Part shown: one piece after another, positions 1 to 10,526 of the stretch
Numbering within the stretch: the first letter of the stretch is position 1
Layout of the letters: each line of letters opens with the position of its first letter
DNA from: Heloderma charlesbogerti
Lineage: Eukaryota > Chordata > Lepidosauria > Squamata > Helodermatidae
Length of the DNA stretch: 64,000 nt
Assembly: GCA_026122225.1 (NCBI GenBank)
Contig: JANEZZ010001570.1
Location: 310,001-374,000, forward strand
Direction: 5' to 3'
Notes under the pieces: model-generated
What the model saw: the letters and a program-made list of their open reading frames with translations, nothing else
Database searches by the model: none
Told to the model about the DNA's origin: nothing
Translations under genes and position numbers: made by a program

Positions 1-114
1 CTTTTTCTCTGCTAACTGCCTTTCTAACAGGAGGCATCAATACTAAATAATTCCCATCACTAAGGAGTTCCTGTGCATTGCGGAGGAGTCTGGGGAATAT
101 TTTAGGAGAGACAG

Positions 115-995
115 TAGGGATGGACGAAAGTCACTTACCTGTCCTCGAAGCTTGTTCGCGGTGGGGGGGAGGCGCTTCGCTGCTCCCCCTGCGAAGTTCA
201 GGCCGGGTGGGGAGGCTTCCCGCCTCGCCCGGCCGAAATTCAGGCCAGGGGGGATGCTTTCCGCCTCGCCCGGCCGAAATTCAGGCCGGGGAGGAGGCGC
301 CTCGCCCGGCCGCGAACTAAAAAGTTTTTTTTAAAAAAAAAAAAACGCCCCCGTGATAGGCTACGTGACGATTAATGTAGCCTATCACGGCTAGATCTGC
401 AAAGTCAGCTGTGATAGGCTACGTTAATCATCACGTAGCCTATCACGGGTGACTTAAAAAAAAAAAAGCGCGTACGCTAATGGCGGCCCCCATAGGGAGC
501 CGCCATTCACGTTCCTTATTTGGTCGCCGTAGTCTACGTAAATCTTTACATAGACTACAGCGACCAAATAAGGAATGGGAATGGCGGCTCCCTATGGGGG
601 CCGCCATTATCCGTACGCACTTTTTTTTTTTTTAAAGTCACCCGTGATAGGCTACGTGACGATTAACATAGCCTATCACGGCTGACTTTGTGAATCTAGC
701 CATGATAGGCTATGTTAATCGTCACGTAGCCTATCACGGGGGCGTTTTTTTTTTTCTTTGATTGGAATGGCGGCGGTGGCAGCCAGTCGAAAGACCGGCT
801 GCCGCTCCCACCCTGGACGAACACCCGCTGAACCGCCGGCCGGACCCGCCGCCGGGAGGGACATTCGCCAAAGGTAAGTCCCATCCCGGGGGGGGCGGGG
901 GGGCAGAGAATTTCTCCCCGAAACTTGTTTGGGGGGCCGAACACGTTGGCGCTCGGCCCCCCAAAGTTTCGGGGAGAAATTCTCCGCCAACCCTA
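115..995 (-). mobile_element. Family A palindromic hAT-like element, copy 1 (complete)
   Basis: The element begins TAGGGATG and ends AACCCTA. It is bounded by a perfect 8-bp duplication AGAGACAG at 107-114 and 996-1003. The left (P) end holds three GC-rich CCCGGCCG/CAGGCC blocks. The right (Q) end holds GAGAATTTCTCC and GCTCGGCCCC blocks that pair with each other. From 352 to about 739 the DNA is one imperfect palindrome made of hairpins at 352-390, 411-448, 482-505, 529-558, 583-605, 644-680 and 701-739, separated by oligo-A/T runs. Splice-donor-like motifs point outward at 132-141 (minus strand) and 871-880 (plus strand). There is no transposase, so it must be mobilised in trans. The hAT assignment is inferred from the 8-bp TSD and terminal bases. 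Confidence 0.85.
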
Positions 996-1208
996 AGAGA
1001 CAGTTAGTTCATAAGTAGTACTAACCAAGCCTTTTGAGCCTAACCATTGTCCTATGTTAGACTGGGGAAATGTTCCAGCCCTGGGGGTCAGATTGGGACA
1101 TTCTAAACATAATTTTATAATGGACTTTTCATCTCCTAATGCTTTTCTTTACCTTTTCCAAATAAATGAACAAATAAATACATAAATAAATCTCATAAAG
1201 CCCCATCC
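996..1208. other. Unassigned spacer
   Basis: AT-rich sequence with AATAAATG-type runs near 1165-1190. I see nothing that supports a gene. Confidence 0.5.
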
Positions 1209-1513
1209 CTTCCCCTGAAGCCACACTCCTGATGTCACCAGAATCCTTACTCCATGCACAGAGAGACAGTGTGATGGCCCATATAAGGCAAGTGTGTCTG
1301 CATTACTGATTTTCTTAAAGTCAGACTAGACCTCTAGTGTAACAGCTGTATTCTCACATTAACAGTGGATCCCTATGCATATCTACTTAGTAAAAAACCC
1401 CATTGAGTTCCATAGGAGTTACTCTCAGGTAACTGTGTATAGAGTTGCAACCTAAGCCCACAAGCTTATACATTGAACTCAATGTATAAGGTTGTGTGCC
1501 ATTCCTTCTGAGT
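1209..1513 (+). repeat. Interspersed repeat, copy 1 of an inverted pair
   Basis: About 300 bp that reappears as its reverse complement at 11879-12166. The match starts at CCCCTGAAGCCACACTCC and ends at GCCATTCCTTCTGAG, with a small indel near 1300-1320. It contains the CCATTGAGTTC..GTATAGAGTTGCAACC and CATTGAACTCAATG pieces. The TE class is not recognised. Confidence 0.75.
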
Positions 1514-2200
1514 AGACATGTATAGGATTGTGTGGTAAGACTCTGGCCTGGAGTGACTTCCTCCCACACATCCCCAGACAGTATTACAGATTGCCAGAGG
1601 CAATACTGTGAATGAATACAGTATGGTGTATTCATTCACCCTGCCTTACTCTGCCCTAAAAATAAGGAAAGTCTTAGTGTTTGTTCTTTGGCTTAAAATT
1701 ATACTAAGGGGAAAGAAAACCAGAATTGTTCTATAATATATAACCAACTGTTCAAAATGACACTACGTAATGCCATTTACATAATGTACAGTACGTAATG
1801 CCTTAGTGTTCATTCATGTGTGTGTATTTAAACACATGCACACTAGAGACAAAATGTATTCCCTACCACCACCTTTCTAAGAGATGTGACCTCTAAAAAC
1901 TTGGGGGGGGGGAGAGAAGGCTGAAAAATAGGATCAAAAGAAATGCAGAATCACAACCGAAAAAGAGGCAACCTCAAAATGTACCTTAAGAGAAACATAG
2001 GGACAAAAGACTTAATTTTGCATGTTGAAACTTCCCTAAGGCTCTTTGATAAAAGAATTCTGGCCCTTCGTGAAACTGTTTGGGATGAGGTGGTGGTTAC
2101 TTATCTCTGTCTGAATTTATATATGGTGACTAAGGTTATTCCTCTCTGATGTGTGTTTTCAGGTGTGTTCATTCAGGTGAGATTGCTCCATACTAGTGCA
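1514..2200. other. Unassigned non-coding stretch
   Basis: Non-repetitive, moderately AT-rich sequence. It includes a G run at about 1900-1912 and repeated TACGTAATGCC near 1763-1803. No coding signal or recognisable element. Confidence 0.5.
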
Positions 2201-2971
2201 TAGGGGTGGACGAACGTCACTTACCTGTCCTCGAAGGACGTTCGTGGTGGGGGGGAGGTGCTTCGCTGGTCCCCCCGCGAAGTTCAGGCCGGGGAGGAGG
2301 CTTCCCGCCTCGCCCGGCCGCGAACACGAAAGTTAAAAAAAACAAACAAAAAACGCCCCCTGATAGGCTACGTGACGATTCACGTAGCCTATCACGGTTA
2401 GATCTGCAAAGTCAGCCGTGATAGGCTACGTCAATCGTCACGTAGCCTATCACGGGTGACTTAAAAAAAAAAAAAAAAAAAGCGCATACGCTAATGGTGG
2501 CCCCCATAGGGAGCCGCCATTCGCGTTCCTTATTTAGTCGCTGTAGTCTACGTAAATGTTTACGTAGACTACGGCGAAAATAAGGGCAACGCAAATAGCG
2601 TTGCCCTTATTTTCGCCGTAGTCTACATAAATCTTTATGTAGACTACAGCGACCAAATAAGGAATGGGAATGGCGGCTCCCTATGGGGGCCGCCATAATC
2701 CGTACACACTTTTTTTCCCTTTTTTTTTAAGTCACCCGTGATAAGCTACGTGACGATTGACGTAGCCTATCCCACCCCGCTCTAACACCCGCCGAACCGC
2801 CGGCCGGACCTGCAGCCGGGAGGGACATTCGACAAAAGTAAGTCCCGTCCCGGGGGGGGTACGGGGGGCGGGGTGTGCGTGGAGGATTTCTCCCCGAAAC
2901 TTGTTTGGGGGGCCGAACACGTTGGCGCTCGGCCCCCCGAAGTTTCGGGGAGAAATTCTCCGCTAACCCTA
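2201..2971 (-). mobile_element. Family A palindromic hAT-like element, copy 2 (complete)
   Basis: Flanked by a perfect 8-bp TSD CTAGTGCA (2193-2200 and 2972-2979). P end on the left, Q end on the right, as in copy 1, but with only two GC-rich P blocks. The centre is complete here: GGGCAACGCAAATAGCGTTGCCC near 2584-2606, embedded in GCCGTAGTCTACGTAAA hairpins. This makes it a useful reference for copies broken at the centre. The right-hand second H1 hairpin and much of the GGCGGCGGCGGC block near 2770 are missing relative to copy 1. Confidence 0.85.
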
Positions 2972-3186
2972 CTAGTGCATAACAGAGACCTTTTCCTACT
3001 TCTTTCTCTTTGGATCAGCAGGCATAATACACCTGGCCATTACCTTCGATGGCTGCTGTTTCCATAGGGTGATCCAGCAGCCCGGCCAGGATCATCTGCC
3101 AGGATGGCTGAAGATTAAATCATAGCAGCTGAACTGTGTGCAGAATTTCAGCTCTGATCAGCTAGAACCTGTGGTAATTCTGGAAG

Positions 3187-3371
3187 AAATGCCCTCACCC
3201 CGGCACCAGCTTGTCTGGCCGAAAGGGGGGGCATTGCGGGCGGGTGGGGTGACAAGACGTAGGGGCCTCTGATTGGTGCACCCCAGTGGCACCACCATGC
3301 AAGGAGGGGCAGGCTGAGTTGCCTTAAACTCAGCCCCCTTCCCAATCTCAGCTCTCTGGCTCGACACAGCT
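3187..3371 (+). repeat. Ngaro-like element left repeat A1
   Basis: 185 bp, AAATGCCCTCACCCC to CTCGACACAGCT. It is repeated with few differences at 8811-8996 (A2). It defines the left end of the retroelement. Confidence 0.85.
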
Positions 3372-3499
3372 AGAGAGAACTACAGCTCCGCCGAGAAACA
3401 ATGTAGGACACCTGCCTGCTGGAAACCATCATCGTTCCAGCCACTTGAACTTCTCTTTCTCCTCGGTTCCTCCTTCTTGGTCCCGAGGGCTCAGCGCGA

Positions 3500-4290
3500 C
3501 TGCTGCGGCTCCAGCTTTGCTGGCAGCCGTGGCGGAGGTGCACGTGCTCGGATGCCGCCCCCTTCACGGCCGGCGCTTGGTTGCGGGGGAGGCGCCAGTT
3601 GCCCGCTCCTTGTGCGCGGCCCCGCCCAGCCAAGACTTGCCCTCCGAGTGCCCGCCCCCCCTTCCTTTTCCCTCCTCGGGCGGTTGCCGCGCGCCTGCGC
3701 CGCCACGGCCCCGGTGTTGCCGGCGCTCGCGGCAGGGGCGCGTTTGTGTGGGTACCGCCCCCTTACCTGGCGCTTTTCACCCAACGGGGCACCGTCGGCT
3801 GTGACGGCGCGGGCCCGGGCGTGCTGCCTCCACTGCGCTCCCCTGCTGTGGCGCCCGCACTCCCGGTGGCCAAGCGCCCGCCCCCCCCACTCGCCACCTC
3901 GGGCAGATTGCCGCATGCCTGCACCACCGCGGCCCTGGGGTTGCGGGGCTCGCGGCGGGGGTGCATGTGCGTGAGTGCTGCCCCTTCAGCCGGCGCTTTT
4001 CACCTGATGGGAATGCTGGCGACTGTGATGTCGCGGGCCCGGGTGCGGCGCCTCCTAGTGTGCTCCCCTGCTGTGGTGCCCGCGCTCCCGGCGGCTGAGC
4101 GCCCCCCTGCTCGCCTCCTCGGGCAGATTGCCACGCGCCTACTCCGGCGCGGCCCCGGGGTTGCCGGTGCTCATGGTGGGGGCGTGTGTGCGCGGGCGCT
4201 GCCCCCTCAGCCAGCGCTTGCCGCCCGTCGGGAGCGCCGGTGGGTGTGCGGGCCTCCTAGTGCACTCCCCTGCTGGGGCGACTGCGCTCC
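3500..4290. repeat. GC-rich tandem repeat, ~220-bp period
   Basis: Imperfect units can be phased on GGGCNGATTGCCGC-type anchors at 3678, 3901 and 4121 (spacings 223 and 220). A less similar unit precedes them around 3500-3660. Each unit holds CTCGGGC..GCGGCCC..GGTTGC..GCTC and TCCCCTGCTGTGGCGCCCGC. It is very CpG-rich and lies just inside A1 of the Ngaro-like element, so it may be the element's 5' leader. The long open frames across it (for example 3581-4369) are composition-driven. Confidence 0.7.
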
Positions 4291-4351
4291 TATTAAAAAA
4301 AAAAAAAGCCGCCAGGCGCCCGCCCCCCCCACCAGGGGTCGCGGCTCCGTG

Positions 4352-4545
4352 GGGGGAGTGCCTGCTTGACAAGCCAGGGGTCCCAGGTTTGATCCCTGGC
4401 AGCTCCAGGCAGGGCTAGGAAAGAATCCTGCCGGAAAACCCTGGAGAGCCATGGTTGCTGAGCAGTGTTGGCACTCTTCGGCTGGATGGAGCAATGGTCT
4501 GACCCAGTATAAGGCAGTTTCGAATGTTCAGCCAAAAAACCCCCA
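4352..4545 (+). mobile_element. tRNA-derived SINE fragment
   Basis: Contains a B-box-like GGTTTGATCCCTGGC. It is followed by the CAGGCAGGGCTAGGAAAGA and GGTCTGACCCAGTATAAGGC body that also appears, degraded, at 4860-4970, 38395-38620 and 44305-44510. Inserted in the Ngaro-like element. The family name is not certain. Confidence 0.6.
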
Positions 4546-4779
4546 AACAAACCGCTTTTGTTCTCGCTGGCAGTTGCACGGGCCTGGGCGCCGAGCAAAT
4601 CAGTGCCAAATCACCCCCCAAAAAATACACAAACAAACTCGAAAATAAACAAAACAAACAAAACAAAAATAACCACTTGGGGGCGCCCGCACTCAGGAGT
4701 GGCTCCCATGGCCGCAGGCCCTTGCTGCGCCTCTTGGGCGCCGGGCTTCCAGCGGGCGGCAACTGCGCACTCTTCAAAG

Positions 4780-4975
4780 CCACTGTGTTGTAGTGGCTAG
4801 AGTGTTGGACTGGGACTTGAGAGTCCCAGGTTCTAGACTCCTTTCCAGGGGCATCGTTTAAGGCTGGAGCCAATGCTGGGCATGCAGAAGGTCCCAGGTC
4901 CAGTCCTGGCATTTCCAGGTAGGGCTAGAAAACCCCTATCTGAACCCCTGCAGAGCCATTGAGTGAGCCACAGAT
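4780..4975 (+). mobile_element. Two SINE fragments in tandem
   Basis: 4785-4845 resembles a MIR/CORE-type tRNA head (TAGTGGCTAGAGTGTTGGACT). 4855-4975 repeats the CCCAGGTCCAGTCCTGGC and CCAGGTAGGGCTAG body of the preceding SINE. Both are diverged. Confidence 0.5.
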
Positions 4976-4999
4976 TCTCCACCCCTGCCCTATAAGCTA

Positions 5000-5430
5000 A
5001 TAAGGTTAATGGCTAGACACACGGTATCTTAAATGTGAACACATAGACACATACAGAGAGAGGGTTTATGTTTTTGAGCTCACCTCTCTAGCCGCTGCCA
5101 GACACTGAGGGTGCCCCCCCATCTGGCGGTAGTGGCGGCACTGCCGCCTGTTGCCCGGGGTGCCCAGTGACTAGCCCACTGGAACCTCCTGCTACGTGCT
5201 TTGACCCCTGCCGCATTTACTTCTTGGGGTGGTGGTTGGTGTGTTGGACTGGGTCCGGGCACCCGGGCCCTTGCTTCTTCTTGCCAATGTCATGCCAAGC
5301 TTACATCACTTTCTACATCATGCCCCCACAAGAAGGGCCAAGGTTGAAAGTTCGTGAAGGGTAGGGCCCCGGAAGAATAGGGCCCTGCCTCCCATCTCCA
5401 ACAGTCCACTGCCAAGGCCCGATTCTGAGT
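5000..5430. other. Unassigned part of the Ngaro-like element
   Basis: GC-moderate sequence between the SINE fragments and the gag remnant. It is probably leader or 5' gag of the retroelement, but I cannot identify a motif. Confidence 0.3.
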
Positions 5431-6530
5431 TTGATGATGAAACAGACCCAGTTTTGGTGGCAATTCTTGCTCATCTGGAAGCCGCTGAGCATTCTTCAGG
5501 GATCCTGTTGGTCCAGCCTAAGCGAACGCGACAGCAGACCCAACGCTCGCTACTTATTTCTATTTCAGCTCGTCTCTGGGTTCAGTGCACCTGGACGCCA
5601 TTGAGGTCTCCATCTCGCCTTCGCAGGTTCACCATGGCAGCATTCCACCACTGTAGGCAGTCCACCTTCCTGCGGCATCTCCGTCAGCAGTGATCCAAGC
5701 AACATCCTCCTCCTTGGAGTTTCGCCCAGGCCAGGCGACACACCACAGCTGGAGGCGGTCCGCCCTCATGGGGCATCTCCATCAGGAGCACTACAAGTGG
5801 CATCGCCTCCCTTGCTCCCGGGGACCCAGACACGGCTGCCCTGGATATGGGTGAGATGACTGCACCTCACCCCAGTTGTCCAGAAGGGTGACCTTCAGGG
5901 CTGTGTGGTTGCCACCTTAGCTTACCTCCCTGGGGCAGCTGTCCCTCCCAATGTCATCTCCCTATATGACGCCCGGGCCGCTTGCAGCTCCGCCAGTCAC
6001 ACCCCAATAACCCCAGCCGCTTAATGCAGCATCTTACTGGGTTTTGCTGGATTAATTTAGGATCCCTCACCTGCCCCCGCCCGTTCAGGCATCCACGTAA
6101 GGGACATATCAAATCCCTATGCTAATCTGGCGAGTTGTATTGTCACCAGGGCTACTCCTTCTTGTAATGTCTTTCACCTGAGGAGGTGTGTGAATGGCTT
6201 GTTGAGGCCTCTCGCAAGAGGGCCGCCATTGCCCTGCTCTGCATAAGGACCTGTTGGACCAGGACCTTTCACTCCAATTTTTTACTCCTTCCCGGTCGGG
6301 GTTGGCAAGAGATCTGGCAGTGGCCACATTCACCAGGCGGTCTCCCGCACTGGCCCTCGGCCTATCGCAGGTCCGCTGCTTCAGCACTGCTATCTGTGCA
6401 GGGAAAAAAGTCCCAAGGGCACATACTCCCAGGACACGTGCAGTTTCCGTCATGAGTGCTCCCTTGTAGCAGTCAGCACTCATGCACCTCTTGTCCAATG
6501 CCCGGGGATGGGGAGGTCCCCCTTGGAAAA
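5430..6530 (+). pseudogene. Decayed gag-like ORF of the Ngaro-like element
   Basis: The reading frame is broken by several stops and frameshifts, but gag-like features can be followed. There is an acidic, Gln-rich N-terminal stretch near 5430-5700 and a Pro/Ser-rich middle to about 6000. A Trp-Leu-Val-Glu-Ala-Ser segment lies at about 6192. Near 6383-6500, one frame gives a Cys/His cluster with the peptide CSFRHECS followed by a further Cys-Pro. In Ngaro-type gag proteins a short Cys-rich, Phe-Arg-His-Glu-Cys zinc-knuckle-like motif sits at the C-terminus, where it would bind element RNA. The assignment rests on that motif and on position; the rest is too decayed to align by eye. Confidence 0.5.
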
Positions 6531-7060
6531 GCCGAGGCAGTAGGAAGCTCTGGATGGCCCATGCCTAGTTAGGTTGGTGCCGTTACTCTGGCTTTAAGAC
6601 ACTTAAAACGCATCTTAACTTGGAACTTGGTTTATGCTAGGTTCTAAGCAATTAACAAGGCAGTACTGGCAGAAGGGTTTTAGCCCCCCCTTTTTTCTCC
6701 ACACCCCGTTAGCTACTCTAGGGATCTCCCTTCTCGAAATGGTACCCAGGAAATCCTCTAGGGAGTTATCCTGATTCGTAACTCTAGGGAGTTATCCTGA
6801 CTTCCCTGAGGGCCAGTCAGTTAATCACAAGATCCCTGATCATCTCTGCTCAGTGTGACACACCTCTTCATGAGGCAGCTGTCTTGGTCTGGGATCCCGT
6901 CCACGGGTCCCTGAGGGGCATGTGCTACATGGAGTCCAAAGACGGTGGTCAATGTTCTGACCAAATGCAAGTATTGCTCCCCTTTCCTGTTACTTCGGTG
7001 CCCCTTAGCTCACAAAGGCTGAGGGCCTGTCTCCCACAGCAACATTCGGTGAAGCCTATA
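6531..7060. other. Unrecognised internal segment of the Ngaro-like element
   Basis: This stretch should carry reverse transcriptase or recombinase if the element were complete, but no YMDD-like or recombinase motif is visible. It contains an 18-20 bp local duplication, CTCTAGGGAGTTATCCTGA, at about 6756 and 6781. Confidence 0.4.
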
Positions 7061-7555
7061 GCGTTGCCCTTATTTTCGCCGTAGTCTACGTAATCTTTAC
7101 GTAGACTACAGCGACCAAATAAGGAACACGAATGGCGGCTCCCTATGGGGGCCGCCATTAGCCGTACGTGCTTTTTTTTTTTTTAAGTCACCCATGATAG
7201 GCTACGTGACGATTAAGGTAGCCTATCACGGCGGACTTTGCAAATCTAGCCATGATAGGCTACGTTAATCGTCACGTAGCCTATCACGGGGGCGTTTGTT
7301 TTTCTTTTACTTTTCTTGGAATGGCGGCGGCGGCAGCCGGTCGAAAGACCGGCTGCCGCCCCCGCCCCTGTCGAAGCCCTGCCGAACCGCCGCTGCGACC
7401 CGCCACCAGGAGCGACATTCGGGAAAGGTAAGTCCCATCCCGGGGGAGGGGCGGGGTATGGGGGGGAGAATTTCTCCCCAAAACTACTTCGGGGGGCCGA
7501 ATACGTTGGCACTCGGCCCCCCGAATTTTCGGGGAGAAATTCTCCCCCATCCCTA
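7061..7555 (-). mobile_element. Family A half-element, broken at the palindrome centre
   Basis: Begins abruptly at GCGTTGCCCTTATTTTCGCC, exactly the middle of the central palindrome of copy 2 (2598 onward). It then runs through one palindrome arm and the full Q end to CATCCCTA at 7555. The P end and the other arm are missing. It lies in the Ngaro-like element between the unrecognised segment and the SGNH remnant. Confidence 0.85.
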
Positions 7556-7699
7556 CAATTGTGCAGTTTCTGCATTAGCTTTACCCTGCTATGCCTAGGT
7601 AATTTGCAGTTCAGAACCCACTGTTGTTACATGGAAGCAGTCTCCATGGCAGCCGCTGGAGATTTCTCTCTCAGGCATGTTGCGACATTTTGAAAATGG

Positions 7700-8400
7700 G
7701 GCTTCTCAGAATTTCGGCCTGCATTCGCGAGTTGCCCGCTTCTTCCTGATGCAATTTTCGCTTTGCTTGCCCTAATGTGCTTATTCCTTAGACCAGCAGA
7801 CTCGTCGTACGCCGGTACGGGTGCTCTTACATGGGCACGTTATGATGTCTGGAGCTGCATGAAGGGCGTGTATGTCGTCTTCAGACTTCAGCTTCTGTCA
7901 CCCCGTCACATTAAGATCCATTGGCTCCATAGACGTGGCATACGGTGGGAGTCCCCTCCTCACTCTGTCCCACCAAAGTTTGTCAGTCTTCCTCTGCAGG
8001 TCCATGTGCTGCACATTAGAAGGAATGACTTGGGCTGTAAGCCAGACGAGGACCTGATCTAACAGGCCTTGGTTGAGATGCAGGTGGTCCAGCATACCTG
8101 GCCGGAAGTAGCCTATTGCAGCCCTCACTGCTCCCATGGATCAATGGGAAGGAATGGAATGACGTTGCCAGTAGCAGGGCACATCTGAAAAAGCACAGAG
8201 AAATGGCTTATGGCCATGTGAATGAGGTGATGGATTCACCACCCACCAGGGAATTCTGTGGACATGGAGGGAGCATTACAGGTAGGACAGTGTCCGCCTG
8301 TCTCATTTAGTGAATAACATATGTCGGTCTGATCTGCAAAGGGGCCTGTGGGATGTTCTTCTGCGCAGGTGGGGGGAGTTTCACAAGCTCTAGGCTTGTG
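7700..8400 (+). pseudogene. Decayed SGNH/GDSL-hydrolase-like domain of the Ngaro-like element
   Basis: Successive frames give a VRVLLHGHVMMSGAA stretch (position of the block-I Gly-His-Ser in this domain) at 7818-7862. They then give WLHRRGIRW at about 7923-7949, VHVLHIRRNDLG at 8001-8036 (matching the usual His-Leu-Gly-Gly-Asn-Asp-Leu-Gly block) and DLQRGLWDVLLRRWG at about 8330-8375. Some Ngaro-type retroelements of vertebrates carry such an SGNH domain after the recombinase; its role in the element is unknown. Here the catalytic Ser position reads Val, the Gly-Gly reads Arg-Arg, and several stops and frameshifts intervene, so it is dead. The FGLHSR segment near 7712 may be the last trace of the recombinase C-terminus, but that is weak. 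Confidence 0.6.
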
Positions 8401-8412
8401 ACTCCTGTGGCG

Positions 8413-8812
8413 GCTAGGACGGGCAAAAACAGGAAAGTAAGGATGGTGTGCATGCAGATGCACCTTATGGTGACAGGTGACGCCTGAGGCCCCCCGAACG
8501 GGTTGTGCAGCTCGGCGGGGGGATAAGGGTTGCCTGGGAGACCAACCCTACTCACTCACCCAGGTGTTGTGCGGCACCAGGTTGGGGGTGACACTGGAAG
8601 GTCTACCTCCCCCAGAAGGGGCAGTCCGGAGGGATGGCGAGATCACCACCACCCCTCAGGCTGGGTATGTTTTCGCCCAAGAAGTGCCAGCTAGCCGCTG
8701 ACACAGTTAGATGCCTGTCCTAGTTATCCCTTTGCAGGTATTTAATAAATGTGGCCCAATTTTCAACCCAAGCTTGTTGTCTGTGTCTTCTTTAACCCAT
8801 CTCCGCTTGCAA
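8413..8812 (+). repeat. Ngaro-like element repeat B1
   Basis: GCTAGGACGGGCAAAAACAGG to CTCCGCTTGCAA. It is repeated as B2 at 9189-9460 and 10391-10526. B1 is uninterrupted at GCCCAAGAAGTGCC (about 8675), so it preserves the site into which a family A element later inserted in B2. Confidence 0.85.
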
Positions 8813-8996
8813 ATGCCCTCACCCCGGTGCCAGCTTGTCTGGCTGAAAGTGGGGGGCATTGCAAGCAGGTGGGGTGACAAGACGTAGGGGCCTCTGATTG
8901 GTGCACCCCAGTGGCACCACCATGCAAGGAGGGGCAGGCTGAGTTGCCTTAAACTCAGCCCCCTTCCCAATCTCAGCTCTCTGGCTCAACACAGCT
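8811..8996 (+). repeat. Ngaro-like element repeat A2
   Basis: Direct copy of A1 (3187-3371), fused to the 3' end of B1 without spacer. Confidence 0.85.
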
Positions 8997-9188
8997 CCCT
9001 CCCACCCTCCCCTAAGCAGTGTGGGTTTATTACTGGTTGCCCTTTGGGAACCATGTAGGAATTTTTTGGCTCACAGTTCGATTGGCCTATTACTGTGCGT
9101 CTTTTTTGCCTACGTCACACTGTTTTGCGGGTCGAGTGTGTCCTGTAAGGGAATATCGTCTTTATCATCGGTCACATTCCAGTTGACA

Positions 9189-9460
9189 GCTAGGACGGGC
9201 AAAAACAGGAAAGTAGGGATGGTGTGCATGCAGAGGCACCTTATGGTGACAGGTGACACCTGAGGCCCCCCGAACGGGTTGTGCGGCTCAGCGGGCGGAT
9301 AAGGGTTGCCTGGGAGACCAACCCTACTCACTCACCCAGGTGTTGTGCGGCACCGGGTTGGGGGTGACACCGGAAGGTCTGCCTCCCCCAGAAGGGGCAG
9401 TCCGGAGGGATGGCAAGATCACCGCCACCCCTCAGGCTGGGTATATTTTCACCCAAGAAG
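9189..9460 (+). repeat. Ngaro-like element repeat B2, left part
   Basis: Matches B1 8413-8684. It ends at the TSD CCAAGAAG, where a family A element is inserted. 8997-9188, between A2 and B2, is unique to this place. Confidence 0.85.
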
Positions 9461-10390
9461 GAGGGATGGCGGAGAATTTCTCCACGAATCTTCGGGAGGC
9501 TGAGTGCCGACGCATTCGGCCCCCCGAAAGTCTTGGGGAAATTCTCCGCCAGCCCCCCGCCCCCCTGGATGGGACTTACCTTTGGCGAATGTCCCTCTCG
9601 GTGGTGGGTCCCGGCGGCGGTTCAGCGGGGGCGGCGGCCGGTCTCCCGACCGGCTGCCACCGCCACCATTACAAAATAAAAAAGGAAAGTAAAAAAAACC
9701 AAAAACACCCATGATAGGCTACGTGATGATTTACGTAGCCTATCACGGCTAGATTTCCAAAGTCAGCCATGATAGGCTACGTAAATTGTCATGTAGCCTA
9801 TCACGGGTGACTTTGGAAAAAAAAAAGCGCATACGCAAATGGCGGCGCTCCATGGGCGCCGCCATTTGCATTCCTTATTTTGGCACATCTAGTCTACATA
9901 AAGATTTACGTAGACTACGGCGAAAATAAGGGAACGCTATTTGCGCTGCCCTTATTTTCGCCGTAGTCTACAAAAATCTTTACGTAGACTAGATGTGAGG
10001 TGCCGCCATTTGCGTTCGCTCTTTTTTTTTCCCCCCAAAGTCACCCGTGATAGGCTACGTGACGATTTACATATTCTATCACGGTTGACTTTGGAAATCT
10101 AGCCATGATAGGCTACGCAAATCGTTACGTAGCCTATCACGTGTGTGTGTGTGTGTGTGTGTATGTGTGTGTGTTTACTTTTTTTTTCATGGCCGGGGAG
10201 ACAGGGCGCTCCTCCCCGGCCTGAATTTTGCCGGCGAGGGATGGGGCACCTCCCCCCCCGGCCTGAATTTCAGCCGGGCAAGGCGGGGCGCCTCCCCCCC
10301 TTGCCTGAACTTCGGGGGGAGAACCGAAGCGCCTCCCCCTCACTGGGAAGCAAGCTGCCAGACAAGGTAAGTCCCTTTCATCCATCCCTA
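9461..10390 (+). mobile_element. Family A palindromic hAT-like element, copy in Ngaro B2
   Basis: Starts GAGGGATG (first base differs from TAGGGATG) and ends CATCCCTA. It is flanked by a perfect TSD CCAAGAAG (9453-9460 and 10391-10398). Q end at left with GGAGAATTTCTCC; P end at right with CCGGCCTGAATTT blocks and AAGGTAAGT at 10364-10372. The hairpin cores use GTAGTCTAC..GTAGACTA and GGCTACGTGA variants. A (GT)n microsatellite has grown at 10140-10175, directly after the last hairpin. Confidence 0.9.
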
Positions 10391-10526
10391 CCAAGAAGTG
10401 CCAGCTAGCCGCTGACACAGTTAGATGCCCATCCTAGTTACCCCTTTGCAGGTATTTAATAAATGTGGCCCAATTTTCAACCCAAGCTTGTTGTCTGTGT
10501 CTTCTTTAACCCATCTCCGCTTGCAA
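10391..10526 (+). repeat. Ngaro-like element repeat B2, right part (element end)
   Basis: Matches B1 8677-8812. It includes TATTTAATAAATGTGGCCC and ends CTCCGCTTGCAA. It marks the right boundary of the retroelement. Confidence 0.85.

Larger units (their letters stand above)
3187..10526 (+). mobile_element. Ngaro-like (DIRS-order) tyrosine-recombinase retroelement, defective
   Basis: The element has split direct repeats in A1 (3187-3371), internal region, B1 (8413-8812), A2 (8811-8996), B2 (9189-9460 plus 10391-10526) order. The B1/A2 junction CTTGCAAATGCCCTC is what joining the right end of B2 to the left end of A1 would give. This order is characteristic of Ngaro/DIRS elements, which integrate through a circular intermediate using a tyrosine recombinase. 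The internal region holds a decayed gag and a decayed SGNH-hydrolase-like domain. I could not find a reverse transcriptase or an intact recombinase, so much of the middle has been lost. Two family A elements sit inside it. As expected for Ngaro, no target-site duplication is evident at the outer ends. Confidence 0.75.

Noticed and set aside
115..995. miRNA precursor genes in the hairpins
   Set aside because: The hairpins are near-perfect palindromes repeated many times in transposons. Without small-RNA data there is no reason to call them miRNA genes.
3581..4369. 262-residue plus-strand open frame
   Set aside because: It lies in the ~220-bp GC-rich tandem repeat. Pro/Ala/Arg-rich composition and long overlapping frames on both strands show that it is composition-driven.
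4775..10526. Endogenous retrovirus with LTRs
   Set aside because: The direct repeats are split (A1, B1, A2, B2) rather than two identical terminal repeats, and no retroviral protease, RT or envelope motif is visible. A Ngaro/DIRS-type element fits better.
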